Of a stretch of 64,000 nucleotides of DNA, positions 24,211-35,593 are shown one piece after another. The first letter of the stretch is position 1, and each line of letters begins with the position of its first letter. Origin of the DNA: Proteles cristata cristata. Taxonomy: Eukaryota > Chordata > Mammalia > Carnivora > Hyaenidae. The translations under genes and the position numbers were made by a program. Under the pieces are notes generated by a model, which ran no database searches, was not told the origin of the DNA, and worked only from the letters and a program-made list of their open reading frames with translations. The DNA lies in NCBI GenBank assembly GCA_017311185.1, contig JAESUZ010005101.1:744001-808000 (forward strand). Direction: 5' to 3'.

Positions 24211-24663
24211 AAGACCCTTAGCTAACACATTCTTATGTCCCGGTCCAGTTCCTTTCATTTTCCAGAAACAGGAGGGAAACTGTCTTACTGACTTAAAAAA
24301 GAAAGAGACAACACAGGAACCCATTTATGGAGCATTTCGAAACACACAAAGGAATAGTCTGTACAGTTTATGTCATGCGCCTGTGTATACGTGCCCAGAG
24401 CCTGAACCGAGTGTGTCTCTCCATCAAGATCACGATTGTCCTAGGGGGCAGGGAAACATGGGCCAGGAAGAGGCACAGGTGGGGACTGCAGTAGTTCTGG
24501 AAAAGCTTGGTTTCCACGGGGCAGTCAGACCCAGTTTGCCTGAGGCTGTTGAGTTGACACTTGTTTACCCCAGCCTGGTCCTCAATAGCAGTCCCTTCTC
24601 TCTCACAAGAAGCCCAGTGTGGATGTGAAGTTCCATGGCCACCCCTCAAGAACATTGTTTTTT

Positions 24664-24832
24664 GGGGGTGCCTGGTGGCTCAGTCAGTCAAGCCTCCGAC
24701 TTTGGCTCAGGTCACGATCTCACAACTTGTGGGTTTGAGCCCTGTGTCAGGCTCTATGCTGACAGATCAGGGCCTGGAGCCTGCTTTGGATTCTGTGTCT
24801 CCCTCTGTGTCTCTCTGCCCCTCCCCTGCTTG

Positions 24833-24867
<35 letters not shown>

Positions 24868-24915
24868 CCTCTCAAACATAAATAAACACTAAAATTTTTT
24901 TTAAATAAAATTTAA
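24664..24915 (+). mobile_element. Carnivore tRNA-Lys SINE with expanded (CT)n
   Basis: GGGGGTGCCTGGTGGCTCAG head, (CT)n at about 24836-24873, long A/T-rich tail. Flanked by GAACATT-type words. Confidence 0.92.
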
Positions 24916-24933
24916 AAATGAACATTTTTTTGA

Positions 24934-25143
24934 AAAAAATTTTTAGTGTTTATTTATGTTTGAGAGAGACAGAGAGTGTGATTGGGGGAGGGGCAGAGAG
25001 AGAGGGAGACACTGAATCTGAAGCAGCTCCAGGCTCTGAACTGTCAGCACAGAGCCCAACGCGGGGCTCAATCTCATGAACCGCGAGATCATGACCTGAG
25101 CCAAAGTCGGACACTTAACAGACTGAGTCATCCAGATGCCCCC
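24934..25143 (-). mobile_element. Carnivore tRNA-Lys SINE, inverted next to the 24664 copy
   Basis: Starts TTTTTAGTGTTTATTTATGT in reverse and ends CATCCAGATGCCCC. GAACATTTT words on both sides suggest it reused the same target sequence as its neighbour. Confidence 0.92.
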
Positions 25144-25240
25144 CCAAGAACATTTTAAATAATTATAGAAGAATACTTTCATTTTCCCATGATTGAAATA
25201 TTGTGTAACAAAAACACTTTTAAAATTCCTCCATATACAG

Positions 25241-25342
25241 GGAGATGGACATGGAGGAGGGCACTTGTGGGGATGAGCACTGGGTGTTATATGGAAACCA
25301 ACTTGACAATAAACTATTTGTAAAATAAAATAAAATAAATAA
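25241..25342 (+). mobile_element. Very short LINE-1 3' end insertion with a 20-bp TSD
   Basis: About 100 bases of L1 3' terminus (GGAGATGGACATGGAGGAGG to AATAAACTATTTGTAAAATA). Its target duplication TAAAATTCCTCCATATACAG is at 25221-25240 and again at 25582-25601, beyond a SINE that later landed in the A-rich tail. Confidence 0.85.
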
Positions 25343-25581
25343 GGGGCGCCTGGGTGGCTTAGTCGGTTAAGCGTCCGACTTCCGCTTAGGGCATGATCTC
25401 GCGGTTCGTGGGTTCAAGCCCCGCGTCGGTCTCTGTGCTGACTGCCAGCTGAGAGCCTGGAGCCTGTTTCAGAGTCTGTATCTGCCTCTCTCTCTGACCC
25501 TCCCCTGCTCACGCTGTGTCTCTCTCTCTCTCTCTCCTAGAATAAACAAAAATATTAAAAAATAAATAAAATAAAATAAAA
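25343..25581 (+). mobile_element. Carnivore tRNA-Lys SINE nested in an L1 tail
   Basis: Full-length, young-type SINE (GGGGCGCCTGGGTGGCTTAG to TCCTAGAATAAAC, then an AAAAT-rich tail), placed between the short L1 end and that L1's right target duplication. Confidence 0.9.
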
Positions 25582-25789
25582 TAAAATTCCTCCATATACA
25601 GAAGATAGTGCCACGCCACCTTAGTTTGATGTCCCAAACATGAATCCCTCTAGGGCACCTTCTTCACACAGTCCTCAGTGAAGATTATATGAAGTGCTCA
25701 GCAGCGGCTTACGCTGAGTAAGAAAGCCACCAGTGAGGTGACATTTCTTTGTTTTCATCAACTTCCTGGTAAGTTGATGATTTAGGGAG

Positions 25790-25965
25790 GTTTTAATTTT
25801 AATATTTTAAGTACATTACACACTCATATGGTTCAAAATTCCAAAAGTCAAGAAAGGTATACAATCAAAGGTTTTCCATCTCTGCCCCTGCTTCACTCCC
25901 TAGAGGCAACCGTTTCCAGATTTTATTAATAGCCCTAAAAATACACTATGTGCATAAGAACAAAG
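25790..25965. mobile_element. Possible old L1M 3'-region fragment
   Basis: ATGGTTCAAAATTCCAAAAG, then CACTCCCTAGAGGCAACCGT, resembles a segment recurrent in old L1M 3' regions. Short and diverged. Confidence 0.4.
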
Positions 25966-25974
25966 ACATTGTGT

Positions 25975-26140
25975 GCGTGTTGCCCTGTTTGAAGCTCCCA
26001 GCAACTCTTTGAAAGACTCATTGAAAAGGGATCATTATGACTCCTATGTCACAGGATGAAACAGGTTTGGAGGGATTCCGTGACTTGCTCAAGGTCACAC
26101 AGCTAGTAAAGCACACAACTCAGATTCAACTGTAACCCCT
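25975..26140 (-). mobile_element. MIR SINE (ancient)
   Basis: ACTTGCTCAAGGTCACACAG followed by CTAGTAAAGC is the MIR core in reverse. The preceding CCTATGTCACAGGATGAAAC also fits. Confidence 0.8.
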
Positions 26141-26310
26141 ATGTATACTGTCCCAAATACTGGAAAAAAATGGAAGAGGAATTAATCTACTAAATTGAAG
26201 GCATATTTGACAATCTGAAGAAGCAGGAATTCATATCTCAGGTTCCCCTTGGAAAGCTAAGTTGCCTAAAACTATCACCCCTTGTCATAGGAAATTCCAC
26301 CAATTTGGAT

Positions 26311-26496
26311 TTTTTTTTAATTTTTTGAGGGAGAGATAGAGACAGTGTGATCAGGGGAGGGTCAGAGAGAGAGGGAGATACAGAATCTGAAGCAGGCTCC
26401 AGGCTCTGAGATATCAGCACAGAGCCCACCAACCGTGAGATCATGACCTGAGCCGTAGTCAGACACTTAACCGACTGAGCCACCCAGGCGCCTCCC
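26311..26496 (-). mobile_element. Carnivore tRNA-Lys SINE
   Basis: Reverse copy ending GCCACCCAGGCGCCTCC. CAATTTGGATTTTT on both sides. The B-box segment is partly deleted (AGCCCACCAACCGTGAG). Confidence 0.93.
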
Positions 26497-27027
26497 AATT
26501 TGGATTTTTACTTAGGATCTCAGCATGGTCTGCTCTTACCCTGAGTAGGCATGGCCAGGCCGACTGCGGGCAGTGAATGCTTCCACATGGGGATCTGGAG
26601 GTTTCACCTCAACCAGGATCACCCTCGTTAACACCTGCCAGGCTGCATCCTGAGTCCTGGGCGGTCCTGCCTCACGCCCCGCCCCCACCCCATGCCTCAA
26701 GCCCCAGAAACAGCAAAGCTTTTAACACAGCAACATCAAGAAAACCCCTGGATGTGTCCACAGGCAAGAAGAGCCATATGTGAACTCAGAAACATGGAGC
26801 CAAATTGTGTTTTCTGTCTAAAAAGGCTGTTAAGAGCTTCATTCGGAGCCAATCCACAAAACCAACAGAAATTACAAGCGGAGGGAAACCAGAAGACGGG
26901 CCTCACGGTGGAAAGCACTGGTGATCGGCTCAAGATGGTCTAAAATATTTGTTTCTCAGATAAATATTTGCCTGATGATTTGGGTATTGTTTGTACAACG
27001 AGAAAAAGCAGCCATCGGTTAGAAAAA

Positions 27028-27053
27028 AAAAAATATATATATATATATATATA
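27028..27053. repeat. (TA)n microsatellite
   Basis: A-run followed by about 12 TA units. Confidence 0.9.
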
Positions 27054-28178
27054 CATATTCCTGTGTGAGTCTTAGCATGGAGTTTTCTCTAATTGGGAAG
27101 GAAGACAACATTTCCATCCAGAGTGGATGCCTTTGTCGTGGCTGCTTATTCTAAAACCAACAGCTTCTAAATAAAAAGTGTAGAACTATCTCTATACTCC
27201 TGTAGGGTTTCCTCTGCTCAAAGTCCACCATTAATGACCCTTCCAGCTAAAACCTGCCTCTCTGATGAAGAGTATCCAGAAACAGAAGACACAGATGGGG
27301 GAGGGTGCGGGGGCAGGGGAGGGGGGCGAGGCTTTTCCTACTAAAAAAAAAAAAACAAAAACCTGCCGCTTCAGTTTAACTTGAAAAAGCCCACAACCAG
27401 TTCTTAATGAAAACCATCTGAATCCCCAGGGCTTCCCACAAGCAAGGCATCTCCTGAGCTCGGTGCTCCCTCCATTCTGTGCGCAGCCCCCCAGCCAGGA
27501 GAGCGACATTCCAGCAGGCCCTGATTTAGGGAGACATTTCCATATCCTACCCCCAACCAGCTGGAAAGCCTCCACTGCTTTTGTGCGAAAGATCTAGCTC
27601 CTCTCGTCCAATCTCCTGATTTACAAGTCTAATTCATTTCACCAAACATGTGACAGAAGGAAAAGGAGCAGACCGGCCCGCCCCTGCCAGATTGCCCCAG
27701 ACCAAAGCTCTTGCGTTTCCCTTCTGTGAAAATAAAAATAAAGATCCAAACACGTTATGCGGGAGATGCGGGGCCACACTGGCCATCCATCCCCTCACTA
27801 GGACCACACAACCTTGACTCATGGCACCGGAGGAAAAACAAGTTTATCAACTACATCCACCACTAGGCTCACTCCTGCAGGAAAAGGAAACGATAATAAC
27901 AAGTCCAATGTCTTGTTATTATTTTATATTCTTATGAAAGAAGCGCTACAGAGTACAAAGTTTAAAAATGTGACACACTTTCTCTGAGAGCGAGCTACTT
28001 AGAGATCCGACGTGGCATAGCCCTCCTGGGCCAGGGTCATGAACCTCAGCTGTCTGTCCTGCTGCGTTCCGGAAAGAGGGAGAAGGTAAATGGGCCTGCC
28101 AGGGGTCAGTAACTTAAGAAGGAGCCCATGGGGGAAAAGGAAGTAATCTATTTGCTAATTATGAAAGTAATACACACA

Positions 28179-28405
28179 GGGGGCGCCTGGGTGGCTCAGT
28201 TGGGTAAGCGTCCGACTCTTGGGTTTTGGCTCAGGTCATGATCTCATGGTTTGTGAGTCTGAAGCCGGAGAGTCTGGCTCTACAGAGAGCCTGCTTGGGA
28301 TTCTCTCTCTCCCTTTTTTTCTCCCTTTCTCTCTCTCTCTCTGCCCCTCCCCTGCTCACGAGTGTGTACCCTCTCTCTCTCTTTCTCTCTCAAAATAAAT
28401 AAACC
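28179..28405 (+). mobile_element. Carnivore tRNA-Lys SINE, first of three in tandem
   Basis: GGGGGCGCCTGGGTGGCTCAG-type head, diverged middle, tail CAAAATAAATAAAC leading straight into the next SINE. Confidence 0.92.
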
Positions 28406-28620
28406 TGGGGGGCCAGGGTGGCTCAGTCTGTTAAGTGTCCACCTTTGGCTCAGGACATGATCTCATGGTTCGTGAGTTCGAGCCCCACATTAGGCTCTAT
28501 GCTGACAGCCCAGGGCCTGGAGCCTGCTTCCAATTCTGTGTGTGTCTCTTTCTCTCTGCCCCTCTCCCACTTTTCTCTGTCTCTCTCCCAAAAATAAATA
28601 AATTTTTTAAAATTTTAAAT
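28406..28620 (+). mobile_element. Carnivore tRNA-Lys SINE, second of three in tandem
   Basis: GGGGGGCCAGGGTGGCTCAG head directly after the first copy's tail; ends in AAATAAATAAATTTTTTAAA. Confidence 0.92.
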
Positions 28621-28653
28621 AAATAAACATTAATAAAAAGTGAACATAAAAAA

Positions 28654-28853
28654 GGGGCGCCTGGGTGGCTCAGTCGGTTAAGTGCCCAACCTCGGCTCAG
28701 GGCATGATCTCATGGTCTGTGAGTTCGAGCCCCGCGTCCGGCTCTGTGCTGACAGCTCTGAGCCTGTTCCGGATTCTGTGTCTCCCCGTCTCTGCCCCTC
28801 CCCAACTCGTGCTCTCTCTTGCTCTCAAAAATAAATAAAACATTAAAAAAAAA
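28654..28853 (+). mobile_element. Carnivore tRNA-Lys SINE, third of three in tandem
   Basis: GGGGCGCCTGGGTGGCTCAG head after a second short AATAAACATTAATAAAAAG tail segment. Ends in poly-A followed by AAGTAACACATACAT, resembling the GAAAGTAATACACACA flank at 28163. Confidence 0.93.
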
Positions 28854-30386
28854 TTAAGTAACACATACATACATGCAGTTATGCTAAAATACGTGCATAC
28901 ATACCCATTTTTAAAGTATGGCTTTTACACAGATAATCAGCCCATAATGATCTTTCCAGCTAATCAACAAGGCAAGTCTTCTTTTCTCCTTGTCCTGCAC
29001 CTTCCTGGTCTCCCTCCCCGCTGCTTGTTTTCTTTTTTACTTCTTTTATATATAAAGGATAACTCACTTTGTCCAATTTGTAGTCCCCTCCCCCATTTCC
29101 CCTACACTACCTATTTATGTCGCCACTGGGCCAAAACTCAGCTCCCTGCCTCAGGTTTAAACATCAGGCATGTGAGAAGGCACCACTCCATACATCACCC
29201 ACGCTGCCTTATTTAATTGTTGATCACATCTATGAGCAATCAGGATTGCCAACGAGAGTCAGAGCTGCCTCCACATAGTCTCAGCAGGAAGAGAGTATTA
29301 CGTGAAGAAAGTTTTAGTCAAAAGGAACAGCCCTTTGAAACCAAATCAGCCTCGGAAGGTACTGATTGCAAGTGCACACGCGGAAAATGGTCCAACAGCA
29401 CCACTCACAGTAAAGAGCTGTTAAGTGCAACGGAGCCAGTCCCTGTCAGCAAAAAAAAAAGCAAGCTGAGAGCCTGGCTCATCAGAAAGACTGACCTCCC
29501 CGCCCCGCCCCCCTCCCGTACACACACCCCCACCCCATCTCTGCAGGAAGACTGTGCAAGTGACAGGAAGCCAGTGCAATTAGTTTGTCGTCGCTTGAAG
29601 AGAACGCACAGATGCCAGCAAATCCTGGGTAGGAAACGTTAAGATCAAGTTTTGCTCAACAAGGAACGACTCCTAACTGAGACAACTGATTCTCATCAAG
29701 AGGCTCGTGGTGCCTGGAAAGGCAGACCAGGGAACCCTGCATTCCATCTGGTGTATATAAATAAAGTGTTCCTTCCTTTCTAATCAAGGCTCGCCCCAAA
29801 ACGCAAACAAATCCAGACCCGAGGAACTGCCTCTTCCAACTTGTAACTGACTCGCCTTCAGGATTTCCAGGTCGGAGAGAAATACACTTCCCCTCGGGGA
29901 TCACACACAAATTCACCCAGTCTGCTTCTTTTCTACACGGAGCAACAAAGCCATCACACTTCTATGCTCCCTTTGGCTCCTTCTTGGTTAAAGTAAGAGA
30001 AATCTTAGACGTCTGCCTCTCGATGGCAGGCTCCAGGCGAGGGAGGCTTGGTGAGGGAGGCCAGGCTGGAAAAGCCCTCTGCATGGCTCTGTACTAGAGC
30101 AAAACCAGAGTAGAGAGGTGCACGCAATTATGGCTGCATTTCAATTCCCCAAACCCTACAATTAAAAATGGAGACTTTTTCTTTGTCCATTTCTATATGT
30201 GTGTTGGTGAAAGAAGCCACTCTTTCAATTAGCTACATTACTTAAATTCATCAGACACTGACTCTACCTTCACTGTGGCTGGAGAGATCCCATTCAGGGC
30301 ACATTTTCAGCAGCTTTATCGCACTCAAATCGAAGAGAAGAATCGGCATTATGAGTAAGTTCCTGTAATTAAAAAAATTAAGTAGA

Positions 30387-30604
30387 GGGGCGCCTGGGTG
30401 GCTTAGTCGGTTAAGCGTCCGACTTTTGCTTAGGTCATGATCTCGCGGTTCGTGGGTTCGAGCCCCACGTCAGGCTCTGTGCTGACAGCTCAGAGCCTGG
30501 AGCCTGTTTCAGAGTCTGTGACTCCCTCTCTCTCTGACCCTCCCCTGCTTGCGCTGTCTCTCTCTCTCTCTCCTAGAAATAAATAAAACATTAAAAAATT
30601 TTTT
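30387..30604 (+). mobile_element. Carnivore tRNA-Lys SINE (young type)
   Basis: Full length; target duplication AAAAAATTAAGTAGA on both sides. Confidence 0.95.
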
Positions 30605-30656
30605 AAAAAATTAAGTAGAAAAATTAACTAAAAAATTTCAAGTATTTCTTTTAATT

Positions 30657-30876
30657 AAAAAAATTTTTAATGTTTATTTGTTTTGAGAGAAAGAGACAGA
30701 CAGAGTGTGAGCGGGGAAGGGGTGAAAAGAGAGAGAGGGAGACACAGAATATGAAGCAGGCTCCAGACTCTGAGCTGTTAGCACAGAGCTCGACACGGGG
30801 CTTGAACTCACAAACTGTGAGATCGTGACCTGAACCGAAGTCAGATGTTTAACTGACTGAGCCACCCAGTGCCCCA
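30657..30876 (-). mobile_element. Carnivore tRNA-Lys SINE (older), inverted next to the 30387 copy
   Basis: TTTTTAATGTTTATTTGTTT start in reverse, end GAGCCACCCAGTGCCCC. Inverted pair with a gap of about 50 bases. Confidence 0.92.
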
Positions 30877-31734
30877 GTCTCACTTTTATTTTTTACACAC
30901 CCATTCCACCAGGTGGTATAGTCAGACAAGATCCTAAACCTTGCCCAAATATATTATTAGAAAATGCTAGTCTTACTATTCAGTGTCTAACAACACTTTA
31001 ATAAGCTCTTTATCCCTTATATTCTCTATTAAACAACCCTCCTCAAATTTGAAATCATAGATACCAAAATGTCACATCTAAAGAGCATCTGGCAACTTCC
31101 CAGTCCTGTAATTTCCTGGGTGAGGATGTTGAAGTCCTGACCGAGTTAAGTCATTTGTTCCCAAAGTCTTAAATAAATAAAACAGAAAATGGCTGCTTGA
31201 CAATTCCCACTCACGTTCAGGGGCAGAGGCTGAGGGCCATAACGTGTGGCTGAATTATGCTTCATTCCTGCCTCTTCATTCAGGAATCTTAGAAATTCTT
31301 ATTTTGAGCCAGAGTCAATGATCTTCTGTTTCAGATTCATTGAGCATCTGTCCTCATGGGGGGGTAGGGGGACGGGTCATAAGGCATCCTTATAACTTAA
31401 CAACACAAAGACCATTTAGTCAGTTCAAGAAACTGGCCCCGGGATGGGAGCCTGGCTCCTATCCCTATGTCTGGTAAACGTGGCCAGCCCATTCGAAGCT
31501 GCCAGAATTGAGACTTTGGACTCTCCCTGATTTTGATTTGTGCATGAACGATGTATTGTGTTGGGACAGCTTTCCTCGCTGTTAGTGAGCATGACTTTTT
31601 TTCATATTTTATAATGAAATCTTAAATTTGAAAGAATATGTTAGTTTATTTCATGACCTCTTTTCCTCCTAAAATTTCCATGTGGACATGAATGATTAGT
31701 TTCTGTCTCTCTCCCCAGTGACCGCAAGAGTATC

Positions 31735-31775
31735 CAGTGTGGAGCAAGCACTCAATAAATATTTTTTTGAATAAT
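31735..31775 (+). mobile_element. MIR/L2 tail remnant
   Basis: AAGCACTCAATAAATATTTT is the end shared by MIR-type elements. Very short. Confidence 0.35.
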
Positions 31776-32325
31776 GAGCCCATCACCCGAGGGCAGCATG
31801 AGTGTTGTGGAATGCCACACCCCATAAATGATCTAACACGTGTCTCATTTCAGCCATCAGTAGCAAGGGCGCGCTCTCTCTCTCAGCTCTTTCTGTATCT
31901 GCTTTTTCAGCATTTCCCAATCTTGAGTCATTCCCATCCTACCTTCAGTAATTTGTCTCTGTCCATGACCTCTACCAGTATTTACTTATTAAACAGCCTA
32001 AATTTCTAAGTGTAGAGACATGTCTTCGAAACGGTAGTTTTGTTGCTAGTGAAGGCCAGGATCACTCACTCTAAGTGCTTGTAATAACAGGTTAAAATGT
32101 TGAGGGTTTATCCACACTCTCTCTAAATTCATGGGGTACACGCACACACTTTGGGAAACAACTGTGTGACTCAGTCAGTGTTCTCAACATCCCTATGAGG
32201 TAGGTAAGGAGGATGAACATCAGCCCAGAGAAACGAGGTGGCAGTCCAAGCAAGATGGCGACCAGATACAGGCAAACCATGATTGGGAAGCCAGGTATAA
32301 GAGTGTTGACAATACCAACTCCATC

Positions 32326-32525
32326 TTTTTATTAAGTTTATTTATTTATTTTCAGAGAGAGAGAGCACACACACTCATGAGCATGAGAGGGTGAGGAGCA
32401 GAGAGAGAATCCCAAGCAGGCTCCCAGCTGCCAGCACAGAGCCAGATGTTGGGCTCGATCTCACAAACCATGAGATCATGACCTGAGCCGAACTCAAGAA
32501 TCAGACACTTCACTGACTGCACCCC
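32326..32525 (-). mobile_element. Carnivore tRNA-Lys SINE (old)
   Basis: Reverse, diverged copy: TTTATTTATTTTCAGAGAGA start, CATGAGATCATGACCTGAGC in the middle, weak end near TGCACCCC. Confidence 0.85.
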
Positions 32526-32596
32526 TTGCAGCTCTGCTGAGATACCAATTCCGTCTTTGGCCCTCCAACTTGGTCACGTCCTCTCTTGGGGCTACT

Positions 32597-33000
32597 TGTT
32601 CGGGGCCCTTTGGAGATTAATACGCACACATTAGAAATACCCGCCAAGGCCAGGATGGGGGGGACTCTTCCTTTGGCCCTCCATAAATTGGTTGAAAATA
32701 ACAGTCTCTCTTGTTCCTAACAGAGATGATGCCACAAGATCTAAGTAAAGGTTAGCTATCAATTAGGTGCATGTGAACTCTTTGATCTCACTACCATGAG
32801 ATGTCCTTCTGCATGTCCTTCACTCTATAAAATCTGTGGTCCAGTCTCTGTGGAGAATAGCTGTGTAGCTCTGGGCTGTCGCCGGCCCGATCCCTCCTAT
32901 CAGTAAGTTCTCCTGAATAAAACCCTGTGTGTGCTCTATGGAGTCGCCTGCTTTGTTCTCTGGTCTCAAAGTGCCATCTCAGTGGGAAGACTGTCCCTCC
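32597..33000 (+). mobile_element. Probable ERV1-type solo LTR
   Basis: A TATAAAA box at 32826 and an AATAAA at 32916-32921, about 90 bases apart, with CTCCTGAATAAAACCCTGTG typical of an LTR R region followed by U5-like sequence. Ends are approximate and no internal viral sequence is present. Confidence 0.45.
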
Positions 33001-33059
33001 TCCACCTTCTAATACCGGATCTACTGACCCTCAGTGAAAGCCCTTACCTCTGCTCCCCA

Positions 33060-33245
33060 GATCCTTGTTTCTCCAAGTGTGAGTGACAATCCAAAACCAT
33101 CAGTATACCCTGGAGGCCTGTACACAATGCAGAGGCTTGGGTCCTACCCCAGGCCTGTTCAGTCAGAACTTGCATTCTAATACGATCTTAGCTGATCCAA
33201 GTGCGTGTTAAGGTTCAGGAAGCCCCGGGAGGTCTAGACCAATGG
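33060..33245. mobile_element. MER5-like hAT MITE fragment
   Basis: GTGACAATCCAAAACCATCA, TGGGTCCTACCCCAGGCCTG and TTGCATTCTAATACGATCTT fit the MER5 body; flanks degraded. First of three neighbouring MER5-like copies. Confidence 0.5.
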
Positions 33246-33405
33246 TTCTCCAATTCGGCAGCACACTAGAACCATCTGGGGAAACTTAAATAATAGCGAT
33301 GCCTGGACCCAACCTCCTGGAGATTCTGATGTAAGTGCCTACGGTCTGGCCAGGTTGTTTTTAAAAACCCCTCAGCTTATGAAAAGCTGGTGGAGTACTA
33401 CAAGG
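33236..33405. mobile_element. MER5A-like hAT MITE
   Basis: CCAATGGTTCTCCAATTCGG start, CATCTGGGGAAACTTAAATA, CTGGACCCAACCTCCTGGAG and TCTGATGTAAGTGCCTACGG follow the MER5A consensus order. Confidence 0.75.
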
Positions 33406-33443
33406 AGAGTGTGCACGGCCAAGTTTATAAAGCAGGGGTCTAG

Positions 33444-33632
33444 ATCAGTGGTTCTAGAATTTTGACTGCCTCAGAACCATTCGGAGGGCTTGCTAAACTA
33501 CTGATGGCCTGGCCCCAGCCTCAGAATTTGTGGTCCAAGAGGTCTCTGTGGGGCTCAAGAATGTGCATTTCTAACAAGTTCCATGTTGGTGCTCCCTGTC
33601 CAAGGACCACATTTTGAGAATCCCTGGTAGCA
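33444..33632. mobile_element. MER5A-like hAT MITE, nearly complete
   Basis: Starts CAGTGGTTCTAGAATTTTGA and ends CACATTTTGAGAATCCCTGG, which are imperfect inverted ends. The inside has GGCCTGGCCCCAGCCTCAGA and GTGCATTTCTAACAAGTTCC. Confidence 0.8.
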
Positions 33633-34142
33633 AGACGGTCCGTACAAAATCAAAGCTCAGACTCCTTCCAAGAACTTTTCAAGGCCAATATACATGCTGT
33701 CGTTGAAGCAAGCATCTTAAGGGTAGAAAAAAAAAAAACCAACAACAACCCCAAACTGAGTTATAAAATATTTAAGGCATTTCATCTGTGAAGTATCTCA
33801 ACGTAAAAAATGCCACGAGGTAGTTCCCACCTTCGCTTGTTTGCATCCTCATCAGATAACTTTTCCAGCAGAACGCGGTCAAAACAGAGGTTGTAAAAAT
33901 ATCCTGGGATGTAGCCCTGAGAAAGCAGGCTCAGGGTTCCAGCCCAGGTGGAGGTGGGCGCCATCCCTGCTTGTGTGAGGAGCGCCCCCTGGAGTTCGGA
34001 TGCACGTAGTGCCCTGTGCTGACACTGGAAGCCGAAGTTCTTTTGTTCCATCCTCCGGAAGGCATTCCAAACCGCTCTGAGGAAACCCCTTGAACCCGAT
34101 TCAACTAAGACAGCAAGTCTCCTTGAAAGTTCTTTGCTTTTG

Positions 34143-35593
34143 AAAATGAACTATTGGGACCTCCTCAAGATTAAAAGCTTCTGCACGGCAAAGGAAACAA
34201 TCCATAAAACTAATAGGTAACCGACAGAATGGGAAAAGATAGTTGCAAATGACATATCAGATAAAGGACTAGTATCCAAAATCTATAAGGAACTCCCCAA
34301 AGTCCACACCCAAAAAACAAAGAATCCAGTGAAGAAATGGGCAGAAGACATGAACAGACACTTCTCCAAAGAGGACATCCAGATGGCCAACAGACACATG
34401 AAACGATGCTCAGCATCTGTTCTCATCAGGGAAATACAAATCAAAACCAAACTGAGATACCACCCCATGCCGGTCAGAGTGGCTAAAATGAGCAAATCAG
34501 AGGACTCTAGATGCTGGCAAGGATGTGGAGAAACGGGCACTCTCCTGCACTGTTGGTGGGAATGTAAACTGGTGCAGCCCCTCTGGAGAACAGTGTGGAG
34601 GTTCCTCAAAAAGTTAACAATAGAACTCCCCTAGGACCCAGCAATAGCACTGCTAGGAATTTACCCAAGGGATACAGAAATGCTGATGCATAGGAGCACA
34701 TGTACCCCAGTGTTCACAGCAGCACTCTCCACAATAGCTAAAACATGGAAAGAGCCTAAGTGTCCATCAACAGATGAATGGATCAAGAAGATGTGGTTTA
34801 TCTATACCATGGAATACTACATGGCAATGAGAAACAATGAAATCTGGCCACATGTAGCAACATGGATGGACCTTGAGGGTGTTATGCTGAGCGAAATAAG
34901 TCAGGCAGAGAAGGACAGATATCATATGTGTGCAGGCAGAGAAGGACAGATATCATATGTGTGCACGTATAGGAGGATTAGGAGGAACTTAACTGAGGAC
35001 CAAGGGGGAGAAGAAGGGCGGAAATGGTGGGGGGAAGAGAGAGAGGCAAACCATGAGAGACTCTTGAATACTGACAAAAACTGAGGACTGATGGATGTGG
35101 GGAGGAGGGGGGATGGGCATGGAGGAAGACACTTGTGGGGAAGAGCACTGGGTGTTATATGGAAACTAATTTGACAATAAACTATTTGCAAAAAAAAAAA
35201 AAAAGAAGAAGATGTGGGTTATCTATACGATGAAATACTCCATGGCAATGAGAAACAATGAAATCTGGCCATGTGTAGCAACATGGATGGACCTTGAGGG
35301 TGTTATGCTGAGCGAAATAAGTCAGGCAGAGGACAGATACCATATGTTTGCATGTATAGGAGGATTAGGAGGAACTTAATGGAGGACCATGGGAGAGAAG
35401 AAGGGGAAAAATAGTGGGGGAGAGGGAGGGAGGTAAACCATGAGAGACTCTTGAATGCAGAGAACAAACTGAGGGGAGAGGGGGTGGGGGAGGAGAAGGG
35501 GGGGTGATGGGCATGGGGGAGGGCACTTGTGGGGATGAGCACTGGGTGTTATATGGCAACCAACTTGACAAGCTATTAGAAAAAAAAAACAAG
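34143..35593 (+). mobile_element. Compound 5'-truncated LINE-1 with two successive 3' ends inside one TSD
   Basis: The segment is flanked by the 14-base duplication GTTCTTTGCTTTTG at 34129-34142 and 35594-35607. It starts inside L1 ORF2 and runs through the carnivore L1 3' end (GGGTGTTATATGGAAAC, then TTGACAATAAACTATTTG and poly-A at about 35189-35202). A second copy of only the last ~385 bases (from GAAGATGTGG) follows at 35205-35580 and ends in its own A-run. A 31-base tandem duplication sits at about 34914-34965 in the first copy only. The high match to typical L1 3' sequence suggests a fairly young insertion. Confidence 0.88.
34329..35084 (+). pseudogene. LINE-1 ORF2 C-terminal fragment, interrupted by a stop
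   Basis: In one frame this reads the L1 ORF2 C-terminal region: [66 protein letters not shown] at 34632-34634 interrupts it and the same frame resumes beyond. The endonuclease and reverse-transcriptase core are missing because of 5' truncation, so it is dead. Confidence 0.88.

Larger units (their letters stand above)
21007..32325. other. Intergenic DNA, SINE-rich
   Basis: Between listed repeats, the stretches 21007-21709, 23125-23991, 24211-24663, 26497-28178, 28854-30386 and 30877-32325 show no gene. 26520-27900 and 29000-30350 are the longest blocks without a recognised young repeat and look like single-copy DNA; frames there are short and unsupported. Confidence 0.5.
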
